Shown here: piece after piece, positions 48,301-56,330 of the stretch | Layout: each line of letters starts with the position of its first letter | Position numbering within the stretch: position 1 is the first letter of the stretch | From: Lepidonotus clava | Taxonomy: Eukaryota; Annelida; Polychaeta; Phyllodocida; Polynoidae | DNA length: 64,000 nucleotides | Reading direction: 5' to 3' | Assembly (NCBI GenBank): GCA_936440205.1 | Contig: OW387135.1 | Coordinates: 37,116,792 to 37,180,791 of the forward strand | Notes under the pieces: model-generated | What the model was told of the DNA's origin: nothing | Database searches by the model: none | The model's input: the letters and a program-made list of their open reading frames with translations, nothing else | Made by a program: the position numbers and the translations under genes

Positions 48301-49585
48301 CGAAACGGCACAATACGCACCGCTGCGCCCACCAGCCATTACATAAATTCTGCAAAATGATGTTTTGGACTTTCAGGTTAGATTTTAGTTTGATCAATAC
48401 GCAACTTAAATTATGTGTCCTGTGAAATGGAAGTGTTTTTTGTTTTTTTTTAGAGTATCTTAACTTAGATTTGATACATATTTTAGGTGGCTCAGATAAT
48501 AATGACAATGATGGGCATTAAATTAGCTTTCATTTGATATATTGCATACTAATAATTGTATTACATTTCTTTCTGTCAAAACATTTCGCCAGCCTGGCTA
48601 ATCCCAGACCTCATTTACCCATACTTTTTCACCAGTTTGAATTGAATTTGCCCCATGCTAACTGGCAAACGGCTAGCGCAACCTAGGTATGAAAGAAAAT
48701 AGGAAATTGAAAGTTACTTTAAGTTCTGTTGTAGCTATTTCATTTCTATTGCATTTGATATATTTGTTTGATTTATTTATGTAGAAAATAGAATATGTAA
48801 TTATATGGATATTAGACTTGCCACATTACCCCTTCATCTATTTATAAAGTTCCCTAGCAGTCAACTTACTGCTGAGGATTGCTGCTAGGACAGATGGGAG
48901 TAAACTTCTCTGGTGGATCATTGTTTAAAATTCTCCATTGCATCCCATACAATGATACTGTCTATTAGTAGTGTTACTAGATATAAATAACTGATAGGCA
49001 CATACAGTTAGATATTCTAGATCTACCTAGACTTTAGTCCTATATTTAAGATAGTGCGCATTTACTCTAAGCACATTGGCTTAAGCCTACAGCATGCTAT
49101 CTACACCACAGCACAGGTCACCCTTAGTTCATCGGTTTACTCGCACTCCACCTGGAAGGTGCCCTTGAAGCAAGGTCTACTCTCCAACCAATCAGCATTG
49201 GGAAAGGTATACACACCTCCACTCCGGGCTAAAAAAAAGTTGGAAACTTGGAAGTTTGCCAAAAGCTGGAAGGTATCAACGGTCTTTCTCGGTCTTTTAA
49301 GAAAATTAGATCTTTTTGTGATTCATACGTAATTTAACTTACCTTGTGTACACTATTTGGATCCTGCAGCCAGGAATTGTACATTTCCTCCACATACGTA
49401 GAGGAACTTCCATTCAAGAAAGGTTCTGCTGCCACAGGCGCAGCATAGTTTCTCACGAAATCACGTTGCAACCTTAGAACAGGTCTCAACGGAGCTTGGT
49501 ATTTATATTCATTGTGAGCTAAAGTTCTGAAGGTGACAGAAGCCAAAGGTCTGGCCTTGTCAACAATAGTCTTAAGTCGATGCAT
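21356..49585 (-). CDS. OGDH: OGDH, 2-oxoglutarate dehydrogenase E1 component, mitochondrial
   Basis: ThDP-dependent E1 that decarboxylates 2-oxoglutarate and hands succinyl to lipoyl-E2 in the TCA cycle. Exons in transcript order: 49343-49585, 42590-42766, 39954-40056 or 39195-39318, 33602-33702, 33134-33288, 29985-30131, 29454-29674, 28972-29150, 28237-28416, 27834-27986, 27305-27530, 26776-26926, 26301-26428, 25687-25865, 25290-25361, 23223-23348, 22736-22972, 21938-22101, 21356-21455. Phases close perfectly: 1013 aa (first alternative) or 1020 aa; human is 1023. A basic targeting peptide starts [33 protein letters not shown] spans exons 6-7. The ThDP motif GDAAFAGQG is at about residue 407 and closes with ANNQ near 442. 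Later blocks include [35 protein letters not shown] and the C-terminal TATGNK. Intron 7 uses a GC donor. Many introns hold MITEs. No broken exon was seen. Vertebrate OGDH and OGDHL are duplicates, so this single gene stands for both. Confidence 0.97.
22320..22593. mobile_element. MITE-like repeat with triplicated GCCGATTTTCCAATTTCGGC
   Basis: The right end, GGTATGTGGAATACGGCCTTT, matches the element at 18516-18726. Inside, a 21-bp unit, itself nearly palindromic, is repeated three times at 22441-22500, beside CACTGCCGATAA / CGGCAGTGCGG inverted pieces. The left end is unclear. It lies in an OGDH intron between exons 17 and 18. Confidence 0.5.
29151..29453 (-). other. GC-AG intron in OGDH
   Basis: Exon 7 ends CACAAG and the intron begins GCAAGTC. 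The acceptor is TTCCTTCCAG before GAAAGACC. The reading GlnGlyLysThrLysAlaGlu across the junction matches the family, and no GT nearby gives a working frame, so the donor is GC with an otherwise strong consensus. Confidence 0.85.
30239..30690. mobile_element. MITE with AATAAGCCCATCCCA ends
   Basis: Inverted ends AATAAGCCCATCCCA and (complement of the right end) AATAAGCCCGTCCCA are about 450 bases apart, followed inwards by GGGGTTGGACAAAGG. A shorter relative is at 53764-53949. It is in the OGDH intron after exon 5. No clear target duplication. Confidence 0.6.
32396..32958. mobile_element. TTAA-flanked element, AGRGARGGGCC ends, copy 1
   Basis: Ends AGAGAGGGGCCAGTGA and (complement) AGGGAAGGGCCGGTGA are flanked by TTAA at 32392-32395 and 32959-32962. 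The inner part has TGTGTGACGTCACAA and GTGCAGGCAGTGCAA, shared with the copy at 63778. Non-coding; in an OGDH intron. Confidence 0.75.
33703..39194. other. Large OGDH intron, low-complexity tracts
   Basis: No nested gene is recognised. G-rich tracts lie at about 35955-35975 and 36119-36134, and GC-rich simple sequence at 35760-35960. A stretch near 36560-36600 ends in a donor-like GTAACC but lacks a usable acceptor. Confidence 0.45.
39195..39318 (-). CDS. OGDH: OGDH alternative exon 3b (no DLD motif)
   Basis: 124 bases with the same phases as exon 3a (0 in, 1 out), acceptor CTAG and donor GTAAGA. It encodes [20 protein letters not shown] and ends RALARL. The RGH..LDPL core shows it is a duplicate of 3a, but the acidic ADLD is replaced by a Ser/Thr stretch and the exon is 7 codons longer. 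Using both or neither would shift the reading frame, so the pair is expected to be mutually exclusive. Confidence 0.88.
39954..40056 (-). CDS. OGDH: OGDH alternative exon 3a (calcium-motif type)
   Basis: 103 bases, phase 0 in and phase 1 out, acceptor CTAG and donor GTAGGT. It encodes [20 protein letters not shown] followed by a proline-rich tail ending NYQL. The RGH..LDPL core and the ADLD element align with vertebrate OGDH exon 4a, whose LDADLD sequence is tied to calcium sensitivity. It continues smoothly into the next exon (EEHDLDRTF). It alternates with 39195-39318. Confidence 0.9.
41384..41661. mobile_element. MITE with CAGGCTAGGAAAAT ends and TCTGGTCGTC phrases
   Basis: Ends CAGGCTAGGAAAATTCTG and (complement) CAGGCTAGGAAAATCTG are 278 bases apart. 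TCTGGTCGTC-type phrases recur four times internally. The same end motif alone recurs at about 44060. In the OGDH intron between exons 2 and 3a. Confidence 0.6.
42117..42472. mobile_element. hAT-like MITE with CAGGGCTYMA ends
   Basis: The left end CAGGGCTTCAGACTG and the right end (complement) CAGGGCTCAACAGTGAGGG have the CAGGG start common in hAT elements. The AATT flank on both sides is suggestive only. A similar end (complement of 60870-60889) is at 60.9 kb. Confidence 0.5.
44222..45923. mobile_element. 9-bp-duplication element with GGAGAACTCGG phrases (copy 2)
   Basis: CGTACAAAG is present at 44213-44221 and 45924-45932, an exact 9-bp target duplication. Ends are GAATACTGGAGAACTCGG and (complement) GTAACTGGAGAACTC. 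Subterminal phrases GGAGAACTCGGTCCGC and variants are repeated three to four times at each end (44227-44300, 45830-45920). It is the same architecture as 13741-15322 with a different phrase spelling. It contains the TAA-family element 44385-44726. No coding sequence; in OGDH intron 1. Confidence 0.85.
44385..44726. mobile_element. TAA-family MITE (TTGTTGTGTTCAGGTAAC ends), nested copy
   Basis: Left end GGCCATCAAAAAAAATTGTT after TAA; the right side is the complement of AAAAATTGTTGTGTTCAGG with the outermost bases lost. Inner landmarks are CCCTACCTACCCTAA and TTTTCGACCTA. Nested inside 44222-45923, therefore younger than it. Confidence 0.75.
46247..46585. mobile_element. TAA-family MITE, complete copy
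   Basis: 339 bases with ends GGCCAAATAAAAAAAATTG and (complement) GGCCAAACAAAAAAAAATTT, flanked by TAA at 46244-46246 and 46586-46588. It is inverted relative to the copy at 44385. PIF/Harbinger-like by its duplication and GGCC ends; no coding sequence. Confidence 0.8.
47885..47937. repeat. Perfect 24-bp-arm AT hairpin
   Basis: Arms 47885-47908 and 47914-47937 (AATCTGTTACATAAAATTAT plus four more bases) are exact complements around five A. Perfect pairing suggests recent origin or selection. In OGDH intron 1. Confidence 0.7.
47952..48104. repeat. Long hairpin with 35-bp perfect core
   Basis: 47986-48020 and 48037-48071 are exact inverted copies (core CCCTCACGGCAATTTCGG) around a 16-base loop. 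Pairing continues outwards imperfectly to AATAAGAAGACA / TGTCTTCTTTATT. Another inverted pair, TGCGGTGCGTAT / ATACGCACCGC, follows at about 48245-48325. Foldback or MITE. Confidence 0.7.
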
Positions 49586-50340
49586 TGTTAGTCCTTAAAG
49601 TATGAAAATGTCTTTTATGTATGAGAAGAGAGTGGTTCCAAAAACGAGCCAGCCTTCTGATTTTTATGCACTCTTACACAGCTCCGACTTCAACGGAAAT
49701 CCATGCGTTAGAGGTCAACCAATCCACGTGTGTATTGTGTCATATGAAGAAGCTTTGAAAGTCAGGTTATAGTTCCATCGGAGAATTTTAATTCATGGAT
49801 TATAGGAAAACACGTTTGTTCTGATGATGACTTTCAGCACAGGTGTTCGTCGGCCGGGGTCGGCTCGCGTGCTCGGGGTGAAATGGCGTAGTGAAGGCTT
49901 TCGTTCGGAGGTAAACAAACGGCTGAAACATACGAAAAAGAATTGAGATTAGCTCTAAAATCACTCAATAGAAAGAGATATGTGTAGTCATGATAATCTA
50001 TATGTTTTTCATTGATTTAATTAAATGTATTTTATAGAGTGTACCTCTTTTGGAGCTCCCGTTCCTGAACGTATATCCTGTTCGTGAACACCGAGGGCAA
50101 ATGGTGACGTCACCGGTTCTTGTGCATTGAGCTTTGTAGATCCCGATGTAAGCCGCTCTCTGATTGGACAGTTCTAGAATCAAGCTCCAATCACAGGCGC
50201 GCTCCTTTTTGCCGCCACACCTGTCGCGGGAAGGATGAATGAGCAGGTGAACGTATCAATGAGTGGGGCGGGTCACCACGGACGTAAGAGACTGACTCCT
50301 CGATCTATGTCATGATGAAGCACTTCAATTCAAAGATTTT
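49586..50340 (-). promoter_or_regulatory. OGDH 5' UTR and promoter region
   Basis: This stretch upstream of the OGDH ATG is richer in GC and CpG than its surroundings (notably 49840-49900 and 50050-50290). The position fits the 5' UTR and core promoter. No specific site is assigned. Confidence 0.4.
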
Positions 50341-50510
50341 TCTAGTTAGGCCTAGATCTAATCGATGACTTTATTGATTGAGCACACAAAGTGGCCGCCC
50401 TTCCGGTAAGTATGAAATGTCAAATGATAATCTTAAATCTATTCATTTCAGATTCTAATCTAGAAATTAAGTTAGATGAGCCAGTTTGGATCAATTCCAA
50501 ACCTTGATAG

Positions 50511-50596
50511 GGCCAAACAAAAAAATCTTGTGTTCAGGTTTCCCTAGGCCTAGCTGTAGCGCCTGTAGCGACCCTAGATTTTTGGCCCTACCCTCA
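50511..50596. mobile_element. TAA-family MITE end fragment
   Basis: GGCCAAACAAAAAAATCTTG, TGTTCAGG and TTTTTGGCCCTACCCT follow the element at 46247. The other end is missing and a different repeat begins at about 50603. Confidence 0.6.
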
Positions 50597-50661
50597 TGCG
50601 CAGATTTAGGGGGGATAGGATGCCAGGCGTGAGCCCACCCTATTTTTGACCAAATATTAAT

Positions 50662-51035
50662 CTTTTTAATGTAAAATTCCTGCCCCACAAGAGGGGGCGG
50701 GGGGGGGGGAATTTTGCAATAGCATGCCCCCCCACCCTTTGTTTTTAAAATCCTGGATCCGCCCCATAGTCCCTAAAAAGTTGGATTTTTTTTTAACTTA
50801 TTGTTTTGGTTATTCAGTTATGAATATAGAGTAGAGGAGCCAGTTTCTGCGCATTAAGGGCAAGAAGTTAAGCTTTTTAATGTAAAATTCCTGCCCCACA
50901 AGAGGGGGCGGGGGGGGGGAATTTTGCAATAGCATGCCCCCCCACCCTTTTTTTTTTAAATCCTGGATCCGCCCCTGAGTCCCTAAAAAGTTGGATTTTT
51001 TTTTAACTTATTGTTTTGGTTATTCAGTTATGAAT
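50662..51035. repeat. Two direct copies of a 164-bp G/C-tract repeat
   Basis: 50662-50825 and 50872-51035 are nearly identical (AAAATTCCTGCCCCACAAG, poly-G, poly-C, AATCCTGGATCCGCCCC, TTATTCAGTTATGAAT). The CCTGGATCCGCCCC core recurs around 47310 and, diverged, at 53140. Confidence 0.75.
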
Positions 51036-51645
51036 CTACCATATCAATTCAAAAGATATCAGAGTCTCTCCCTAGATAAAATGCAAAAACATTCATTTGC
51101 CTTTAATTTGTCTCACAAATATTATTAGTTTCACTCATGAATTGTCAGATCTAGCCTAGATACACATTAAACTTATTTAAAACTTTGCCTCTCTCTAATG
51201 GGAATTTTGGTCACATAGATGTCTACCCAGGTAGCACAATGACGTCCAAAATACGTTGGCAAATAGTCAAAAGACGTCAGCAACTGGTCAGTTATTTGGC
51301 CCTGAGGATGTTGGCTGCCCATCCAAATGACGTCTTTTGGTCCAAAACTGGTCTAAATTGGTCCTATTCAAAAATGAAAAGTCATTTTAGAAAAATTATT
51401 AATTTATCAAAATTACATAGTTTGAGAGCAACTTGTTTTTAGATATTTTAATAGAATTATGTTATTTTTGAAAGGTAGCTGTAAAAGAGTTAAAAATTGG
51501 ATTTTATATCAATATTTCTGCACGTATCAACATTTTTTCATAAATTTTCCAAGCGAATGACATTTGAAAAATTGTTTTATTGATAAACAATAACTTTAGA
51601 GACATTCCCGACTAGATATAATACATTTTCAGTAATATATTTTTC

Positions 51646-51676
<31 letters not shown>

Positions 51677-52473
51677 AATCATTTGGTCCATATTTGTTCC
51701 TAATTTTTAAAATTTTCATAATTTTTATTGAAATTTAAAGTTTTTGAATAATTTCTTCATTGTTATTTTAAGCAAGAGCTATGCAGTACACAATGTGGGC
51801 CTTTCATTAACTATAAAATGTCAATAAATTTAGTTTTGATGACTTGGTAGCAATTTTATTGAAAAGTATGAAAATTTGACGATTTTTTAATTAATTAACA
51901 GGCATAAGTTCATTGAATAAATCAGATTATTAAATTTCTTAGTATAATTACTGAGATAGTGATGATATATTCTCACTCTCAAAGGGTGATCTGTGGCGAA
52001 GAACTAATTTAATGTTGAGAAATCATGAATTCTAATAACCTAAATGAGCTGAAAACTGCCTCATATTTTCCTAAAATGTGTAAATAAGCAAAAATACTAT
52101 AGCAGATGTATTTCCAGTATTAGATTAACCCCTTGCTGACGGCACAAAGTGGGGTTTTATGATATGAAATTGGTACTAGATTTTGCACTTTTGTATTTTG
52201 AGATTCTATCTCAGTATTAAATGATAAAGTTATATACCATTGTGCAGCCCATTACCTAAGGACTTGGAAAACATAAATCTATTTTTTATTTCTGTTGCCA
52301 TGGTAACCATAGAACGTTTTGATAGGCAGTCCAATTCCTGAAAAAATACTTTTTTTGAAGCCTATTTTCCCAAAAATAGCCAAAAATTGGAACAAATATC
52401 AATTTTAGACAAAAACTTTGAATGTAAAAGTTGTTCCTCATGTAATTTCTCATCATTTGATACTACTCTTCGT
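51036..52473. other. AT-rich flank, no gene
   Basis: Includes a GACGTC-bearing imperfect inverted repeat at about 51225-51360 (ATGACGTCCAAAA / CAAATGACGTCTTTTGG) and an AT microsatellite at 51640-51680. No coding sequence recognised. Confidence 0.45.
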
Positions 52474-52797
52474 CAGGGTGCCCACGCAGGTCTTATAAGG
52501 TCTTAAAAGGTCTTATTTTGGTTTTGCCATTTATAAGGCTATCAGAAAGGTCTTATTTTGGGTCCAGAGGTCTTATAAAGGTCTTATTTTGGGATCAGTC
52601 TTAAATTATTACAAGATCAAAATTTCCTCGTCATTTCAATCTTTACCTCTTAATGGTAGAATGTGTAAATGTTTAAAAAGGTGCAAAGAAAAGTTCCTAA
52701 AAATGTCTTGAAAAGGTCTTATTTTTGTACCCAACGAGGTATTATAAAGGTCTTATTTAGGTCTTATTTTGATTTCTGAAAAAGTGTGGGCACCCTG
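52474..52797. mobile_element. hAT-like MITE, CAGGGTGCCCAC ends, AGGTCTTATTTTGG phrases
   Basis: Ends CAGGGTGCCCACGC and (complement) CAGGGTGCCCACAC are 324 bases apart. Inside, AGGTCTTATTTTGG and AGGTCTTATAAAGG recur about eight times. The CAGGG end and the repeated phrase resemble hAT MITEs known from many animals. No 8-bp duplication could be confirmed. Confidence 0.65.
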
Positions 52798-53763
52798 TTC
52801 ATGAAATATTTGCATTTTTTATGTATTTCCCTTGAAGAGATGTATGGGGACGTTGTGGCTCTGAAACCATGGAATTTCCCTAATTTACAGATGTTTATGA
52901 TGATACAGGCCCGTATCCAGAATTTTCCATGGGTGGGTGACCATTTCCAAAAAGGGGACTTTCTATAGGTAAAGTAGCCACTTATTGTCCATGGGTTGTG
53001 AAGGTTAGGGGCTCCACTCCTTAGCCTAGCAACGTTGTAGCCAGCAACCTTAGAAAATAATCCAGTAATGTTATTGGTTGCATCTGGTACACTCATCAGA
53101 GGGCCATAAAGGATTTTTACAGGGATAGCACAGGGGCGGATACAGGATTTGTTAAAGGTAGCCAAAACCAATAAAATTGACAAAATTTTCAAAGCACAGA
53201 TAAGTATAGAAATATGTAATGTTAGATGAGTCCATTTAAGGTCAGTGGTAAAGTATTAGCTTTGAAAACTAGCTCAAATTAAAGTAAAATGCCACAAGAG
53301 ATGGGAATATTTACATTTGTTTGTAAACAAACCCTATTTTCGCGGATCCACATAAGCTGATTTGAGCAAGAAAAATGTGTTTTTAATTATTTCTTACCAT
53401 ATTTCATGGTTTAGACTTTAACATGGGCCAGAAATAGGCTCAAGGAATGGATTTCCATGATTATTTGAATTTGGAAAATTTCATTGAATTTATTGGTTTT
53501 GGCTCCCTTTAAGGGGGGGGGGGCAAGTTTTTGAAATTCTGGTTAGTTCATAAATTGAATACTTGTGGCGGCAAAGCTGTCACAGTGGAGGGGTGGAAGG
53601 TATGTACCCTCGCCCTTGGGGATATGGGGGGGGGGGGAAACCCCGGGGAAATTTTGGAAAAAAAACACCAAAATATGAAACCTGGGATACTCTAAGTGAA
53701 TTCAGATATTTATAATCTGAGGAGAATAACTTCTCATGTTTGGAATCTTCAGCACTCGGAGTC

Positions 53764-53949
53764 AATAAGCCCATCCCAGTACACATCAACATAAGGTTTT
53801 ACCATGAACTTATATAGCAATTTCTTCCTGATTTAATTCCCAAAGACAGTAGTGTAAAACGAAATGAACCATGTTTATTTTGTTGACAAATCACTCCTAA
53901 AATCCTTGTCCAACCCTGGGATATGACCAAAGTGGGATGGGCTCATTAG
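53764..53949. mobile_element. MITE with AATAAGCCCATCCCA ends, short copy
   Basis: Ends AATAAGCCCATCCCAG and (complement) CTAATGAGCCCATCCCAC lie about 186 bases apart, with CCAACCCTGGGATAT inside. Same family as 30239-30690, nested within 52905-54794. Confidence 0.55.
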
Positions 53950-54473
53950 GATATCAATTCCTTAATGTTGAGATTTATTTCCACCCTTTGAGAATATCTG
54001 TGCACTGTAGGGGGGGAGTATTGGAGGCCATCTTCAAGAAAGTTTTGAGAAATTAACCCCTAAAATATGAAATCTTGGGCACTCTGAGTGTATTCAGATA
54101 TCTTTAATCTGAAGAGAATATAAACTCATTCATGTAACATTTACCTTGCATTCTATAAGCTAATTAGGATATCAATTTGTTGATGTTGAGATTCATTTCT
54201 ACCCTTTGAGAATATCTGTGTAGTGAAGGTATGTGGATCCCAACCCAAGGAAAATTCTGAAAAATTAACCCCTCAAAAATGAATCATACCCCTGGACCCC
54301 TCTGACTGACGCTCACCACTTAGCCCTTACCCTCCCCTCATACCCTGCGGGTCCCCTAACCCTGACCTGTCGGCCCTGACCCTTCCCTGAAGCTCTGAGG
54401 GTCCCCTGGCCCTCACCAGTCGACCCTCACCGTCCATTCATGCCCTGAGGGTCCCCTGGCCCTCCTGAGGACA

Positions 54474-54705
54474 AGGGCTGGCAGAAGGGGAGACACAGGG
54501 CCGGGGGAAAGAAAGGGCTGGAGGAAGAAAGAAAGTGCCGGGAGGGGAAAGAAAGGGCTGGAGGGGGAAAGAAAGTGCCGGGAGGGGAAAGAAAGAGCCG
54601 GGAGGGGAAAGAAAGGGCTGGCGGGGGAAAGAAAGTGCCGGGAGGGGAAAGAAAGGGCCGGGAGGGGAAAGAAAGGGCCGGGAGGAGAAACAGGGAGCTG
54701 GGCAG
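54474..54705. repeat. 20-bp G/A-rich minisatellite
   Basis: About eleven tandem units of GGAGGGGAAAGAAAGGGCCG, with T/C and G/C variants arranged in an alternating higher-order pattern on the left. The long frames here are repeat translations. Confidence 0.8.
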
Positions 54706-54794
54706 GGAGAGAAAGCTTTATCAAAAAGTGGACCTCAGCCCAGCCTGGGGGGGTGACGTGTACCCCACGTCACCCCCCCTGGATACGGGCTTGT

Positions 54795-56330
54795 GATATA
54801 CATCATCATATTGATGAAAAAATAAAATTCATCACGTAGAATTAATCAGATGAATAGGTTAAATGAAAGCATAAATGCTCAGTGTCTTTTTAAAAGGTTT
54901 TGGGCAACATGGCCCAAGAAATACTTTAGATACTTGACCAAAACTCCAAAATGATAGATTTTATAGGCAGCCATCTTGGAAATCGCTCAAAATGGTCAAT
55001 TTCTGACCATTTTTCCGTCTGGTGTTATGAAATAAATGTGGCTTTAATAAAGAAATATACACATAAAACTAACTGAAAAGTGCAATGTTATGTAGATGTA
55101 ATGATGTTCTATACATTGAAATCTGTTGAAGAGAAAAAACTGGAAATAAGAATTTAAAAAAAAAAGCATTTAGACCTAAAATGATAAGATTTTTATTGGG
55201 GAAATGAGGGGCCCATAAATGAAGTCCCGAAATTACTAAAGGAACCCCCCAATAAGGCCTCACAGAATGAATATAGAGGTCTCCATGAGTAAAAACTATT
55301 ATCTGGTAGGAAGGACATCATATGTTGTTCATTTGTGTCAAAATACAGCATTCTGTTATGAGAGTTATAGATTCTATTGCCTAAAATATGACCATCGATC
55401 ATATATGATCGATTTTCTATGGAGCCGTCAGGAAGGGGTTAACCCTTTCAAGACGCCACGCATTTGAACATGTGTAAAGTTATATATACAAAGAAAGAGT
55501 GAGACTTGGGCTTTTCATAGCTGAAAAGATTTCTCAAAAAGAATGATTGGGACTGAAGTTATGTCTATGTGAAGCATCATACCTCCATTTCAGTTAAATT
55601 TGGCAATTTACACTATTCCTTTAAATAACAGAATTACAAGTGCGCATAACTGCCTATGTCTTTTTGTACGAAAATGCTAATTATTTAATAGAAAGCTATA
55701 ACTTGGACTCTATTTCATTTATTTTGATTCTGTTTTTAATCAATGATAGCTATTAAGATTCCCTACATCTTTGTTATGAGGAGTATGGCTTTCCTTGTTA
55801 CCTGGTTTCCATGGAAACACAGGTACTTGGATACCATGCTTACTAGCCTTAAAACTTTCCAAAAACATTCCATTTGGAACGTTTTTCAGGTTGGGAATAT
55901 TTGAAAAATTGTGTCATTTTCTGAATCAGTGGAAAAAATTGGCTGAACAATATTTTCATCATAATTTGACTATTTAATTTATATTTCATCATTTCCCTGC
56001 TAAATATTGGTATGAGATGGCCTTAATTATGCAAAATCTTGTCTTTTGGAATTTTGATATCATTTAATAGATTTTGTAGAGAGAATCAGAAGGCTCACAT
56101 TGAATAATAGAGAATGTTATGTATAATGCATTTTAAAACAAAACAGGTAAATGAAACTAAGCAATAGTTCTCTAGAAAGGACCCATTGGGGTATATCAAA
56201 AACCCCTAAAATGTATCCCTGAGGCATCTGGCGTCCTTAAACTTAGGGTTAATAGGAATTTTTATATATTCAACTTCATGCACTTATGTAGGAATGTTAC
56301 AAGTGAAAAAAAAGGCAAAATGTCAAGAAA
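54795..56330. other. AT-rich stretch, no gene
   Basis: Nothing recognised apart from diffuse AT-rich sequence and a short palindrome ATCGATCATATATGATCGAT at about 55393-55412. Confidence 0.4.

Larger units (their letters stand above)
52905..54794. mobile_element. 1.9-kb inverted-repeat element, ACARGCCCGTATCCAG ends
   Basis: The left end ACAGGCCCGTATCCAG and the right end (complement) ACAAGCCCGTATCCAG match at 15 of 16 bases, each followed inwards by a GGGTGAC-type stretch. The interior holds a nested small MITE (53764-53949), near-duplicate blocks (CCCTTTGAGAATATCTGTG twice) and a minisatellite at its right end. No coding sequence. Confidence 0.55.

Noticed and set aside
49840-49920. Possible divergent plus-strand first exon ending CGGAG/GTAAAC opposite the OGDH promoter
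   Set aside because: Only a donor-like site; no downstream plus-strand exon could be supported.
54535-54796. Gly/Lys/Arg-rich frames on both strands
   Set aside because: Translation of the 20-bp minisatellite; the pattern continues in several frames.
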